From Endomicrobiaceae bacterium (GTDB taxonomy: Bacteria > Elusimicrobiota > Endomicrobiia > Endomicrobiales > Endomicrobiaceae): 49,021 nucleotides of DNA. Every line of letters begins with the position of its first letter. Position 1 is the first letter of the stretch. The position numbers were made by a program, and so were the translations under genes. Below the pieces are notes generated by a model that saw only the letters and a program-made list of their open reading frames with translations, ran no database searches and was not told where the DNA came from. Shown one piece after another: positions 1-9,098 of the stretch. The stretch covers positions 1-49,021 of the forward strand of contig JAQVBD010000008.1 of NCBI GenBank assembly GCA_028690485.1, given 5' to 3'.

Positions 1-584
1 GTTAAATCTGCAATTCTTTCTAAATTACTTGATATAGCTATAAGTTTTAAAGCATTTTTTATAACATCACTGTTTTCTTTCATTAGTACATATAAATCTT
101 CTTTAATAATTTTATTTAATTTATCTATTTGATCATCTCTTAAGCAAACATCTTTTGCAAGACAAATATCCTCATTAACAAATGCTTGGATACTATCTTT
201 CAACATACTGTTCGTGAACATAGCCATCTTAGGCAAATCTATCAATTGTTTAATATCAGGTTCTTTTATCAAAGATAAACTATATTCTGCTATATTTACA
301 CAATGGTCAGCCATTCTTTCTAAATCATTACTCATTTTAATAATACTAATAAGAGTCCTTAAATTCTTTGAAACAGGCTGATATTGTGCAATTGTATTAG
401 TACAGATTTCATCAAACTCAATTTCATATTGATTGGCAATCGGTTCTTTTATATTTATTACATCATTCAATAAATCTTTATTTTTATCTAAAAGTCCTTT
501 CGTGGTTGTCTGTAACATTTTCTCTACAAGATTACTGTAATCGATCAAATGTTTTTTTAAATCTTTTATTCTTTCATTTAACAT
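1..584 (-). CDS. phoU: Phosphate signalling regulator PhoU (partial, C-terminus outside window)
   Basis: About 194 residues are visible from the ATG at 584; the gene runs off the left edge. PhoU is a cytoplasmic all-helical protein that links the Pst transporter to the PhoR kinase and keeps the Pho regulon off when phosphate is plentiful. The start MLNERIKDLK, the helical repeats and the stretch SNDLERMADHCVNIAEY near residue 100 (the PhoU metal-binding E/D-rich motif), repeated as SNLERIADL at the cut end, are typical of the two PhoU domains. An SD-like GAGGAAAAAGGGA precedes the ATG. It is the last gene of the pstC-pstA-pstB-phoU run and starts 41 bases after pstB ends. Family assignment is firm; only the end is unseen. 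Confidence 0.93.
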   Translation of the reverse strand, partial: MLNERIKDLKKHLIDYSNLVEKMLQTTTKGLLDKNKDLLNDVINIKEPIANQYEIEFDEICTNTIAQYQPVSKNLRTLISIIKMSNDLERMADHCVNIAEYSLSLIKEPDIKQLIDLPKMAMFTNSMLKDSIQAFVNEDICLAKDVCLRDDQIDKLNKIIKEDLYVLMKENSDVIKNALKLIAISSNLERIADL

Positions 585-624
585 TCCCTTTTTCCTCTAC
601 AAGTATTTAATTTCATATATAAAA

Positions 625-1395
625 TTAACCGAATTTTCCTGACAAATATTCTTCTGTCTTTGGCTGTTTTGGAACAGTAAATATTGTTGATGTTTTATCA
701 AATTCAATAAGTTCTCCTAAATACATAAATGCTGTATAATCTGAAACTCTTGCTGCCTGTTGCATATTATGTGTAACTATCACAATTGTATAAAAGTTTT
801 TAAGCTCTAAAATTAATTCTTCAATTTTATTAGTTGATATAGGGTCTAAGCTTGCACATGGCTCATCAAACAAAATAACCTTTGGTTCAACAGCTAAACA
901 TCTTGCAATACACAATCTTTGCTGCTGTCCGCCGGATAACATTAAAGCACTTGTATGAAGTCTTGATTTTACTTCTTCCCACAAAGCTGCTTTTTTTAAT
1001 GAATCTTCTACTCTTTTTCTTATAAATTCTTTATCTTTAACCCCATTAACTTCAAGTCCATAAGCAATATTTTGGAATATAGTTTTCGGAAATGGATTAG
1101 GTTTTTGAAATACCATACCAACTTTTTTTCTTACACCGACAACATCTATATTTCTTTCCAGTATATTTTGTCCATCAAACAGTAAACTTCCATCTGCTCT
1201 GGTATTTGGAACTAAATCATTCATTTTGTTTAACATTCTTAAAAAAGTTGATTTCCCGCAACCTGACGGACCGATAAAAGCTGTAACTTTATTATCGTGA
1301 ATATCTATACTTAAATTTTTGATTGCATGAGTTTGTCCATAGTAAAAATTTATATTACTAGCTTTTATTTTAACTCTATCATTATTAGTTGACAT
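625..1395 (-). CDS. pstB: Phosphate ABC transporter ATP-binding protein PstB
   Basis: This is the cytoplasmic ATPase subunit that drives phosphate import through PstC/PstA. The 256-residue protein has the usual PstB length. Walker A (GPSGCGKST) is at residues 42-50, the ABC signature LSGGQ at 153-157, and Walker B with the catalytic Glu (VILFDEP) at 173-179, followed by the H-loop histidine in [14 protein letters not shown]. The phrase [17 protein letters not shown] and the dimerising [14 protein letters not shown] stretch are diagnostic for PstB among ABC ATPases. The start codon lies 11 bases inside the end of pstA, which points to translational coupling. Confidence 0.97.
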   Translation of the reverse strand: MSTNNDRVKIKASNINFYYGQTHAIKNLSIDIHDNKVTAFIGPSGCGKSTFLRMLNKMNDLVPNTRADGSLLFDGQNILERNIDVVGVRKKVGMVFQKPNPFPKTIFQNIAYGLEVNGVKDKEFIRKRVEDSLKKAALWEEVKSRLHTSALMLSGGQQQRLCIARCLAVEPKVILFDEPCASLDPISTNKIEELILELKNFYTIVIVTHNMQQAARVSDYTAFMYLGELIEFDKTSTIFTVPKQPKTEEYLSGKFG

Positions 1396-2236
1396 AAGTA
1401 CTCCTATATTTATTTCTTAATATTATTGCAAAGGCTGATATAAGCAACACTATTACTAAAAGAATTAATGAACATCCGTAAGCTATTGCAACTTGTTTAT
1501 CAGGATGAGTTCCTTCTGTCATAAGTGCATATATATGATATGGCAAAGCCATCGTTTCATCCATTGGAGAATTAGGATAACTTCTTCTATAAAATGTTGC
1601 TGCTGTAAAAAGTATAGGAGCTGTTTCACCTGCTGCTCTGCCTATACTTAAAATTACTCCTGTCATAATTCCAGGTAAAGCTGTCGGTAATACAATTTTT
1701 TTAATTGTTTGCCACTGTGTTGCACCTAAAGCAAGAGAAGCTTCTCTGATTGAATATGGAACTGCCATTAAAGACTCTTGAGAAGCTGATATAATGCTTG
1801 GTAAAATCAGCATTGCTAATGTCAAACTTCCTGATAATATTGATACTCCAAATCCAAAGAAATTTACAAAAACTGCAAGTCCAAATAATCCGAAAACAAC
1901 GGAAGGAACACCGGCAAGATTATTGATACTCATTCTTATTATATTAACTGCATACCCTGTTGGGCTGTATTCATTTATATAAATTGCACAAGCTACACCC
2001 AAAGGCAAAGCTATAATTATGGACCCAATCACCAAATAAAAAGTTCCAATGATTGCAGGCGCTACTCCGCCTTCTGTCATAGATTTTCTTGGTATACTCG
2101 TTAAAAATTCCCAAGATATTGAACTAAAACCTTTCGATGCAATTAAATATATAATGCTAGCTAAAAATAAAAGTGTAATGATTATACAAAGTGTTATAAT
2201 TGAAAAACCTAAAAATTGATATATTTTATTTTTCAT
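1385..2236 (-). CDS. pstA: Phosphate ABC transporter permease PstA
   Basis: One of the two inner-membrane permease subunits of the high-affinity phosphate importer. The 283-residue protein has about six membrane segments, beginning with residues 8-33. The binding-protein-dependent transport loop (EAA motif) is visible as [27 protein letters not shown] around residues 164-190, where PstB docks, and the [14 protein letters not shown] stretch is characteristic of PstA. The ATG overlaps the stop of pstC by four bases, and the end overlaps pstB, so C-A-B are translationally coupled. Confidence 0.96.
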   Translation of the reverse strand: MKNKIYQFLGFSIITLCIIITLLFLASIIYLIASKGFSSISWEFLTSIPRKSMTEGGVAPAIIGTFYLVIGSIIIALPLGVACAIYINEYSPTGYAVNIIRMSINNLAGVPSVVFGLFGLAVFVNFFGFGVSILSGSLTLAMLILPSIISASQESLMAVPYSIREASLALGATQWQTIKKIVLPTALPGIMTGVILSIGRAAGETAPILFTAATFYRRSYPNSPMDETMALPYHIYALMTEGTHPDKQVAIAYGCSLILLVIVLLISAFAIILRNKYRSTYVN

Positions 2237-3117
2237 CTGTTTAACCCTAATTTAACTCTATATTTTTTGCTTATATGTTCAGCTACAACATTAAAAATTA
2301 GTGTAATTAAAAATAAAATTAAACCGATTGCAAAAAGAGCATGATAATGTTGTGAACCAACTGCTGATTCTCCCATTTCAGCTGCAATTGTTGAAGTCAT
2401 TGGTCTAACAGGATCAAAAATAGATTTAGGTATAATTGCAGAACCGCCTGAAACCATAAGAACTGTCATAGTTTCACCGACTATCCTGCTCATACCTAAA
2501 ATTATTGATGTAGATATACCGGATATTGAAGCAGGAATTATAACTTTTACTAATGTCTGCCAACGATTTGCACCAAGGGCATAAGAAGCTTCTTTAAAAC
2601 TTTTCGGTACAAAACTTAATGCATCTTCAGATAAACTTGCTACTGTTGGTATTGCCATTACTCCTAATACTAAACTTGCAGTAAAAGCACATAAACCTGT
2701 CGGAATATTAAAAAGATTTTGTAAGAATGGGGCAACTATCAGCATACCGAAAAATCCATAAACAATTGATGGTATACCGGCAAGTATTTCTATAATAGGC
2801 TTTAATATTTGTTTTTGTTTAAATGAAGCAAGTTCATTAATATATAAAGCACTTCCAAGACCAAGAGGAATACATACAAACATTGCGCCTAATGTAACCC
2901 AAAAAGATGCCACTATTAATGGTAAAATACCGTATTCTGCCGGTTCGTATGTCGGATACCAATGTCTGCCAAAAACAAAATCAAATACATTTATGTTTTT
3001 GAATATAGAAAAGCTTTCTTTAAATAATACAATTATTATACCTAATAAAAATAATAGCGATGCGAATGCTAAAACTGTAAATATCAATTTAATAATTTTT
3101 TCTTTTTTACTATTCAT
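2233..3117 (-). CDS. pstC: Phosphate ABC transporter permease PstC
   Basis: The partner permease of PstA in the inner membrane. The 294-residue protein has a first membrane segment at about residues 9-31, the PstC-specific loop FVFGRHWYPTYEPAEYGILP at 48-67, and the EAA loop KEASYALGANRWQTLVKVIIPAS near 180-202, followed by SRIVGETMTVLMVSGG. It is the first gene of the pstCAB-phoU transcript. Upstream are 171 gene-free bases holding a candidate Pho box with a -10 element and the terminator-like hairpin of pstS. Confidence 0.96.
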   Translation of the reverse strand: MNSKKEKIIKLIFTVLAFASLLFLLGIIIVLFKESFSIFKNINVFDFVFGRHWYPTYEPAEYGILPLIVASFWVTLGAMFVCIPLGLGSALYINELASFKQKQILKPIIEILAGIPSIVYGFFGMLIVAPFLQNLFNIPTGLCAFTASLVLGVMAIPTVASLSEDALSFVPKSFKEASYALGANRWQTLVKVIIPASISGISTSIILGMSRIVGETMTVLMVSGGSAIIPKSIFDPVRPMTSTIAAEMGESAVGSQHYHALFAIGLILFLITLIFNVVAEHISKKYRVKLGLNR

Positions 3118-3147
3118 TTTATTTAACTCTTTTGTAACTTTTGTAAA

Positions 3148-3201
3148 ATTGTATAAAATATAAGTTAATAAAGAATAAATTATTTGTTAAGAAATTGTTA
3201 A
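3148..3201 (-). promoter_or_regulatory. Candidate Pho box and -10 element of pstC
   Basis: On the minus strand TTAACA occurs twice with an 11-bp period (TTAACA-N5-TTAACA; 3184-3201, seen on the plus strand as TTGTTAA at 3184-3190 and 3195-3201). Thirty bases downstream of the repeat is TACAAT at 3148-3153, a good -10 hexamer, and no -35 hexamer is needed. Pho-family response regulators (PhoB, Bacillus PhoP) bind 11-bp direct repeats in place of a -35 element. The same arrangement with the same spacing lies upstream of the porin gene. Binding by PhoB is inferred. Confidence 0.75.
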
Positions 3202-3226
3202 AATTTTTAACCATTTATAAAATGAA

Positions 3227-3259
3227 GAAATGCAAGTGTATATAAAACACTTGCATTTC
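3227..3259 (-). terminator. Hairpin downstream of pstS, probable terminator
   Basis: A perfect 12-bp inverted repeat (GAAATGCAAGTG / CACTTGCATTTC) with a 9-base loop lies 30 bases after the pstS stop. On the minus strand it is followed by TTCATTTTAT, an imperfect U-rich tract. It sits between pstS and the separate pstC promoter, as expected of a terminator that sets the level of pstS apart from pstCAB. The weak U tract means it could also be an mRNA 3'-end stabiliser. Confidence 0.6.
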
Positions 3260-3288
3260 AAAAGTTAACAACAATACAAAACTATTGT

Positions 3289-4095
3289 TTATTTCAATCC
3301 TATAAAACCTTCTCTCTTTACTAATGTCTGACCATCTACACTAAGAACAAAATCTAAATATTCTTTTGCTTCCCCTTTAGCATTACCATCTGTATACATA
3401 AACAATGGTCTTGAGTAAGGATATTTATTAGAAAGAACTGTCTCAGGTGTTGCTCTAATTCCATCTATTGAAACATCTGCTAAGTCTTTTACATAACCTA
3501 TTCCAACATAGCCAATAGCACCTTTTGTATTTCTTACTGTTGTAGCCACTGCTTGGTTAGATGCCTGCATAAGAGCATCAGCCCTTACTTTTGCTTTATT
3601 TAATGCTAGTTCATTAAAAGCTTCAAATGTCCCGCTTGAACTGTCTCTTGAAACAATGACTATTTTCACATTTGATCCGCCAACTTCTGACCAATTAGAA
3701 ATTTTACCTGTAAAAATATCTTTTACTTGTGACTTGCTAAGTTTTCTAACCGGATTGTCAGAATTGACAACTACTGCTATACCATCCATAGCAACTACAT
3801 ATGCTTTTGGAGCAACTCCGTTTGAACTAGCTTTATTTAATTCTGAATCTTTGATTGCTCTTGATGCTGTTGCAATATCACATTTCTTTGATATAAGAGA
3901 GTTAATCCCTACTCCTGAACCTCCGCCTCTTACTGTTATTTCTATTTGACTATTTGAATCCATTAATTCTTCAGCTGCTCTCTGGGCTATAGGCAGAACA
4001 GTTGTAGATCCTTCAACAATAACTTTTGCCAACAATACCGAATTTACACAAGTTATCATCAGCATTACTGCAAACAAACTTTTTAATAATTTCAT
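3289..4095 (-). CDS. pstS: Periplasmic phosphate-binding protein PstS
   Basis: This is the high-affinity phosphate receptor that delivers phosphate to PstCAB. The 268-residue protein starts with a signal peptide (residues 1-23, cleavage after LLA). The phosphate-binding loops are visible: VEGSTTVLPIAQ at 27-38, GGGSGVGI near 58-65, the ATASRAIKDSE segment, and SRDSSSGTFEAFNE, the classic PstS anion-binding serine/threonine loop. It is shorter than E. coli PstS but normal for the PstS family of many other phyla. It lies 18 bases after the porin gene, so both are probably on one transcript started at the Pho box at about 5450. Confidence 0.95.
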   Translation of the reverse strand: MKLLKSLFAVMLMITCVNSVLLAKVIVEGSTTVLPIAQRAAEELMDSNSQIEITVRGGGSGVGINSLISKKCDIATASRAIKDSELNKASSNGVAPKAYVVAMDGIAVVVNSDNPVRKLSKSQVKDIFTGKISNWSEVGGSNVKIVIVSRDSSSGTFEAFNELALNKAKVRADALMQASNQAVATTVRNTKGAIGYVGIGYVKDLADVSIDGIRATPETVLSNKYPYSRPLFMYTDGNAKGEAKEYLDFVLSVDGQTLVKREGFIGLK

Positions 4096-4113
4096 TTTTT
4101 ATCTCCTTTTTTC

Positions 4114-5352
4114 TTAAAACTTACACACAAAATCAAACTGGCAAAGACTTTTTGGAACATCGCCGTTAATATTTGTCATCTGATAATAATCTATTCCTAA
4201 AGAAAGTGCTTTTGTTAATCCAAAGTTCGCAACAATTTCAAATCCTTTTCCTGCACTTCCTCCGTATGCATCTGAATCTCCCAATTTATCAGGTGCAGCA
4301 TATGCTTCAAGATATCTATACATAGCTTTTAAATTCCATGTTCCGAAAGTATCAAGTTTCGCATGACCAAAACCTAAACCTGCAAGATAACCCTTAGTTT
4401 GATCATCACCATTAGAATCTTTTGGCAAATCACTTTGTATATTTTGCGCCATATCGCCGAATAAACTTAATGTATAAGAACCGGCAACATTGCTGAAATC
4501 AACTGACAAACTTGGATTTACTATTTTATAATTTACATTACCTATAGAAGCTTCTCTAAGCATAGTTTGATTTCTTCCTTCAAAATTAAACTGCTGATAT
4601 GCCAAAGCTGCTTTTACCTTGATGTCGCCTTCTTTATATTCAATAACAGGCTGCAATATATATGCATCGGCAGCATCTTTTCCTTTTCTTGTTTCACCGA
4701 AGGTATACAATCCTGCATTTCCTGTCAATTTTATACTTTCTGACAACTGTGTTGATGCTGTTGCATTTAGTCCGTCCGGATTATAATCTCCATCCCATAT
4801 TAAATCGCTTGAATTCCATACTTGAGTTTTTGCTTTTACTTTACCGCCTCTTACGGCAATCCAGTTATAAGGTTCGTACTGAATATACGCATAATCAACA
4901 AATAAATTAGGTTTGTCCATATATTGAAATGTGTGATTTGTAGAACTTGAACTGGAATCTGCACCGGTTGAGGATGATAAAGCACCGGTTGCAAAACCAA
5001 AACCAACTGTCAACTTATCAATAGGTCTTGTTTCTGCGCCCATTCTGAATCTTAATCTTTCTCTTATTCTTACTTTGTCAGATGCACTCCAATCATACTG
5101 GGCTCTTACCCTGAGATCACCTTTAAACGTTAAATTCTGCACCCATGCAGGAGCAGTTTTAGCTTTTCCACTTGCTAATTCCTGTCTTGCCTGTTCATTT
5201 GATTCTGTAATTATCTGTTGTGCCTGCCCGTAAGTAATTACTCCCTGTTCTGCAAGCAAGTTTGCAAGATCATCAACTCCTGATGCAAATGTTTTAACTG
5301 ATAACATCATTGCACATCCTAAAACTAACATCATGCTTCTTTTTAACTTCAT
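4114..5352 (-). CDS. Outer-membrane porin, Porin_5-like, probably phosphate-starvation induced
   Basis: The chosen start is the ATG at 5352, behind a strong GGAGGA SD; it opens a signal peptide MKLKRSMMLVLGCAMMLS ending near KTFA. A longer frame from 5415 exists, but the predicted -10 (5407-5412) lies inside that extension, so it is unlikely to be translated. The mature 390-residue protein begins with a helical segment (VDDLANLLAEQGVITYGQAQQI), as in the putative porin family PF16930, followed by many amphipathic strands (FKGDLRVRAQYD, VRIRERLRFRMGAE). It ends in an aromatic residue (FVCKF), the Bam-recognition signature of beta-barrels. Linkage to pstS and the Pho box suggests a phosphate- or anion-admitting channel, by analogy with PhoE/OprP; specificity is inferred. 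Confidence 0.85.
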   Translation of the reverse strand: MKLKRSMMLVLGCAMMLSVKTFASGVDDLANLLAEQGVITYGQAQQIITESNEQARQELASGKAKTAPAWVQNLTFKGDLRVRAQYDWSASDKVRIRERLRFRMGAETRPIDKLTVGFGFATGALSSSTGADSSSSSTNHTFQYMDKPNLFVDYAYIQYEPYNWIAVRGGKVKAKTQVWNSSDLIWDGDYNPDGLNATASTQLSESIKLTGNAGLYTFGETRKGKDAADAYILQPVIEYKEGDIKVKAALAYQQFNFEGRNQTMLREASIGNVNYKIVNPSLSVDFSNVAGSYTLSLFGDMAQNIQSDLPKDSNGDDQTKGYLAGLGFGHAKLDTFGTWNLKAMYRYLEAYAAPDKLGDSDAYGGSAGKGFEIVANFGLTKALSLGIDYYQMTNINGDVPKSLCQFDFVCKF

Positions 5353-5406
5353 ACTTCCTCCTTTTTTCTTATAATTTTCATTTACAAAATTATTGTTCAT
5401 GGCACA

Positions 5407-5460
5407 ATAATACAAAATGAAAATTAAATAAAAATGAAGAAATTGTTAAGGATTTGTTAA
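5407..5460 (-). promoter_or_regulatory. Candidate Pho box and -10 element of the porin-pstS transcript
   Basis: Minus-strand TTAACA-N5-TTAACA (5443-5460; plus-strand TTGTTAA at 5443-5449 and 5454-5460) is followed after 30 bases by TATTAT at 5407-5412. Repeat period and repeat-to--10 distance match the pstC promoter exactly. The predicted transcription start near 5400 leaves a leader of about 48 bases with the SD GGAGGA. Confidence 0.75.
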
Positions 5461-5545
5461 TATGAAATATTGAATTTACACCAATGAGTAAAACGAGGTC
5501 TGAATTCTAAAAACAACTCTAAGAAATGATAAAAAATTTTAAAAG

Positions 5546-7273
5546 TTAAAATCTAATCGTAAAAGTAGTACCAATATTTTGTTTGCTTGAAACTTCAATA
5601 ATTGCATTGTGGTTGTTAACTATATATTTAACAATAGCTAAACCTAACCCTGTCCCACCGGTCTTTCTGCTTCTTGCTTTATCAACAACATAAAACCGTT
5701 CAAATATTCTTGATAAATGTTCTTCAGCTATTCCTATACCTGTATCTGCTATTTCTAATATAACCTTATCTTTATCTTTGTCTAGTTTAATAGTAATTTG
5801 TCCTTCTTCTGTATATTTTATTGCATTTTCTATTAAGTTTATAAGCATTTGTTCTATATAAAACTCGTTTGCGAGTATTGTATATTTTTCTCCATCTTTT
5901 TTTATAAAATTAAATGATAAATTTTTAGCATTTAGTTTATTGGTAAACAGATTCATAGTATTTGATATTATTTCTTCTAACTGTAACGGAATCAATTCTA
6001 TATTTCTGTTATGTTCCATTTCTGACAGAGATAATAAATCCGTAACTATTCTAGATAATCTTAATGAATGTTTTTTAATTATTTCAATATAATGTTTAAT
6101 ACTTTCTATATCAGTTTCCGTTTCTATTGTTTCAACAAAACCATTAATTGCTGTAAGAGGTGTTTTTAATTCATGTGAAGCATTTGCTACAAATTCTCGT
6201 TTTATTAATTCCATTTGTTTCATTGATGTAATATTATGAAAAGTTAAAACAATATTATCACTTGTTAAAACAGAACAAGCGGTAAACAAAAAATATTTTT
6301 CCTCTTCTTTTATTTCTTTCGATATTGTAATATTCTTTTTCTTTATTAAATCATTAATAGACAGATCTATTTGTTCGGCTCTAAAAACTTCCCAATAATA
6401 TTTATTATCGGGATTTATATTTTTAAAATGTTTATTGAAAGCATTATTATGCAATAAAATTTTACCTGATTTATCCAATAAAATAATAGTATCATCAATA
6501 GAAGAAAGAATTTTATCTAATTTATCATTTTGTTCTTTTGTTTGAGAAAACAATTGTTCTATTTTTTCACTCATAAAATTAAAACTTTCAGCCAATTTAT
6601 CAAGTTCATCTTCTGATTTTGTAAGAATTTTTATTTTAAAATCCCCTTTTGCCATTTTGTCAGAAGCATTTTTTAATTTTGTAATTTTATTAGAAATCTT
6701 TTTTGTAAAAAAATATGATAAAAATAAAGCTATAAAACAAGCAATTAAAATAATAATTAAAATATTTTTTCTCATTTCTTGTGAAAAGATATTTATTGTA
6801 CTAAGAGGCATACTTAACCTTAAAATTGCAACTATTTGTGAATTTATTTCTATTGGACAAGCAATATATAACATTTCTTGATTTAATGTAGAACTATAAC
6901 GAATATCATGAGCTGTCTTTCCTGTTAAAGCATTTTTAATTTCACTTCTGTTTAAATGATTTTGCATTTCCAAAATATTTTTGTCTGAATCTGCAATAAC
7001 TTTGCCATTAATATTTATTATTGTTATTCTTCTTTGCATTGTTTTTGAAAGAACATTTACGAAAACAGTAAGTTCTTTAATATTCTTATTTTTCAGTAAA
7101 GGTATAACTTCTTTTAAAACAATATCTTTATTTATAGATAATTGTTCAATAAAAATTTGTTGATTTTGTTTTTTGATATATTGATTTGTTGCGATAAAAA
7201 AAATTGATGACACACAAAATATACTTATAAAAAAAGACAAGAACAACTTAATAAAAAAACTATTGATCTTCAA
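5546..7273 (-). CDS. phoR: Phosphate-regulon sensor histidine kinase PhoR-like
   Basis: A membrane-bound kinase of 575 residues. Membrane segments are at residues 7-29 and 169-190, with a periplasmic domain of about 140 residues between them, so the protein is of the large-sensor PhoR type rather than the short E. coli type. A HAMP domain (190-242), a PAS domain (about 252-350) and a HisKA domain with FVANASHELKTPL (phospho-acceptor His367) follow. The ATPase domain has the N box NLIENAIKYT, G1 DTGIGIAEEH and G2 GTGLGLAIV. The start overlaps phoB by 14 bases. The adjacent pst genes and Pho boxes support phosphate as the controlling signal. Confidence 0.9.
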   Translation of the reverse strand: MKINSFFIKLFLSFFISIFCVSSIFFIATNQYIKKQNQQIFIEQLSINKDIVLKEVIPLLKNKNIKELTVFVNVLSKTMQRRITIININGKVIADSDKNILEMQNHLNRSEIKNALTGKTAHDIRYSSTLNQEMLYIACPIEINSQIVAILRLSMPLSTINIFSQEMRKNILIIILIACFIALFLSYFFTKKISNKITKLKNASDKMAKGDFKIKILTKSEDELDKLAESFNFMSEKIEQLFSQTKEQNDKLDKILSSIDDTIILLDKSGKILLHNNAFNKHFKNINPDNKYYWEVFRAEQIDLSINDLIKKKNITISKEIKEEEKYFLFTACSVLTSDNIVLTFHNITSMKQMELIKREFVANASHELKTPLTAINGFVETIETETDIESIKHYIEIIKKHSLRLSRIVTDLLSLSEMEHNRNIELIPLQLEEIISNTMNLFTNKLNAKNLSFNFIKKDGEKYTILANEFYIEQMLINLIENAIKYTEEGQITIKLDKDKDKVILEIADTGIGIAEEHLSRIFERFYVVDKARSRKTGGTGLGLAIVKYIVNNHNAIIEVSSKQNIGTTFTIRF

Positions 7274-7943
7274 TTTTATAACCTACACCATGAATATTTT
7301 TTATAATATTCCCAAATTTACCAAGCTTTGATCTTAAATGTCTTATATGCACATCTATAGTTCTATCAAAAATATCCTTATCTTCCCATATATAATCTAA
7401 AATTTTATCTCTGGAAAATACAAATCCTTTTTTTGACATTAACAGTTCTAACAATTTAAATTCTGTATTTGTAACATCCACTTTTTTGCCGTCTACAATT
7501 ATGTTAAATTCTTCTCTATTAAGTTTTATTTTCCCATCAGCAATAAAACAAGCTTTTGAAGTTTGTTTAGTTTCATTTCTTCTTAACACAGCTTTGACTC
7601 TTGCAACTAATTCTTTAGGAGAAAACGGTTTTGTAACATAGTCATCTGCACCAAGTTCAAGTCCTATAATTTTATCTGTTTCTTCAGACTTAGCACTTAA
7701 CATTATTATTGGAATATTACTAAGAGTTGAATCGTTTTTAATTTTTTTACATATATCATAACCATCCATATCAGGAAGCATGATATCTAATATAATTAAA
7801 TCCGGAATTTTTTTATTTATTTGTTTGAATAAATCTGCAGCATTTGTATATGTTTGAACATTATATCCATTCTTTTTAAGATTAATAGATAAAAGTTCTA
7901 GTATATCTTCTTCATCATCAACAATTGTAATAAGTTTAGCCAT
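7260..7943 (-). CDS. phoB: Phosphate-regulon response regulator PhoB (OmpR/PhoB family)
   Basis: A 227-residue DNA-binding response regulator. The receiver domain (1-120) has the acidic pair D9/D10, the phospho-acceptor Asp53 in LIILDIMLPDMDG, and the lysine in DDYVTKPFSPKELVARV. The winged-helix trans_reg_C domain (about 130-227) ends in FDRTIDVHIRHLRSKLG and NIHGVGYKI, typical of OmpR/PhoB proteins. An SD (GAGG) precedes the ATG. It is co-transcribed with phoR and is the probable activator at the paired TTAACA boxes near 3190 and 5450. I see no such box upstream of phoB itself. Confidence 0.92.
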   Translation of the reverse strand: MAKLITIVDDEEDILELLSINLKKNGYNVQTYTNAADLFKQINKKIPDLIILDIMLPDMDGYDICKKIKNDSTLSNIPIIMLSAKSEETDKIIGLELGADDYVTKPFSPKELVARVKAVLRRNETKQTSKACFIADGKIKLNREEFNIIVDGKKVDVTNTEFKLLELLMSKKGFVFSRDKILDYIWEDKDIFDRTIDVHIRHLRSKLGKFGNIIKNIHGVGYKIEDQ

Positions 7944-8012
7944 TTATTACCTCTATAATTATACTAATATTATCTTTATATTACTAAAAAATATTATTAT
8001 AAACAAATAAAA

Positions 8013-8702
8013 CTAAAATATAATTTTAATTATTAACGGTGCGATTATTGCAGTTGTAACACAAGATAAAACTAAAGTAATAGTACTAACAGCTGCCTGC
8101 AATGAGTTTTGATCGTAGCATTTTGCTGTACCAAGAACATGACTAACAGAGCCTATAGCAACTCCGATAGCAAGATTATTTGTTACATTGATACCTTTCA
8201 ATATCCAATGCCCAAAAATAGCGCCAAACATTCCTGAAAAAATTGTAAGCAAAATTGTTATCTCAGGTTTACCGCCTAAGACTTTTGATATTTCAATAGC
8301 TACCGGTGTAGTAACTGCTTTTGGAACTATAGACAACATAATATTTGTATTTGCTTTTAAAACTAATGCCACACAAACAACAGATAAAATGGCAAATATT
8401 GTTGAAATACAAACACCTATAAGAATAACACTATAATTTTTTTGTAAAACTTTTAAATTTTTTATAAGCGGTAAAGAAAAAGCAATAATTGCCGGTCCTA
8501 ATAGAAATGTAAGAACCTTTCCTCCGTTATTATATGTATTATAATCTATTTTCAATAATATATTTAAAGCATAAATTATTATTGCACACAAAATAACCGG
8601 CGGAATAATTGACATATATTTTATATGTTTAATTTTTGTAGTTAACTTATATATTAATATTGTAGATATTAGTATTAAAATTTTTATAATTATATTTTCC
8701 AT
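8013..8702 (-). CDS. lrgB: LrgB/CidB-family inner-membrane protein
   Basis: A 229-residue hydrophobic protein with about seven membrane segments. The family signature is visible in FLLGPAIIAFSLPLIKN near residues 66-83 and in SVSHVLGTAKCYD and VPKAVTTPVAIEIS. LrgB and CidB pair with LrgA/CidA and have been described as murein-hydrolase or holin-like regulators and, more recently, as pyruvate or glycolate transporters. The exact substrate here is unknown. It follows lrgA by one base. A 69-base gap separates it from phoB. Confidence 0.9.
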   Translation of the reverse strand: MENIIIKILILISTILIYKLTTKIKHIKYMSIIPPVILCAIIIYALNILLKIDYNTYNNGGKVLTFLLGPAIIAFSLPLIKNLKVLQKNYSVILIGVCISTIFAILSVVCVALVLKANTNIMLSIVPKAVTTPVAIEISKVLGGKPEITILLTIFSGMFGAIFGHWILKGINVTNNLAIGVAIGSVSHVLGTAKCYDQNSLQAAVSTITLVLSCVTTAIIAPLIIKIIF

Positions 8703-8703
8703 A

Positions 8704-9093
8704 TCATCTTTTTGAAAGTTGTACCTTTCTTTTTTTATATATTTTTTTCATTAATAAATATTGTACTAATAAACCTGTTACTATTATTAAGATTACCGAA
8801 GTTATTATAAAAATTTCAAAAATCATTATTAAATCATTTTTAACCACAAATAAATAACCTATCCCGCCGACTAAAAGCGGAACAAAAAATAAACTTATAT
8901 TATTTAATAATAATTCCCCGCCATATTCTATAAATTCAATTTTGATAATTTTAAAATACATTAACAAACTTAAAATTATCATACCGATTAAAGATGCCGG
9001 AAAATTAATATTTAATACTGATACTAACCATTGGCAAAAAAAGTTCAAGCCAATAATAAAACATAATGAAATGATAGTTTGTATTATTTTCAT
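8704..9093 (-). CDS. lrgA: LrgA/CidA-family inner-membrane protein
   Basis: A 129-residue protein with four predicted membrane helices and the family hallmark NFFCQWLVSVLNINFPASLIGMIILSLLM (residues 18-46, the Pro-Ala-Ser-(L/I)-(I/L)-G-(M/L) loop). A basic C-terminal tail (KKIYKKRKVQLSKR) follows the last helix. It is the partner of the downstream LrgB protein and begins 5 bases after the M20 amidohydrolase gene, so it belongs to the acpS-nnrD-M20-lrgAB run. Confidence 0.88.
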   Translation of the reverse strand: MKIIQTIISLCFIIGLNFFCQWLVSVLNINFPASLIGMIILSLLMYFKIIKIEFIEYGGELLLNNISLFFVPLLVGGIGYLFVVKNDLIMIFEIFIITSVILIIVTGLLVQYLLMKKIYKKRKVQLSKR

Positions 9094-9098
9094 ATTTT

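Noticed and set aside
5353-5415. N-terminal extension of the porin from ATG 5415
   Set aside because: The predicted -10 lies inside it, and the signal peptide with its strong SD starts at 5352.
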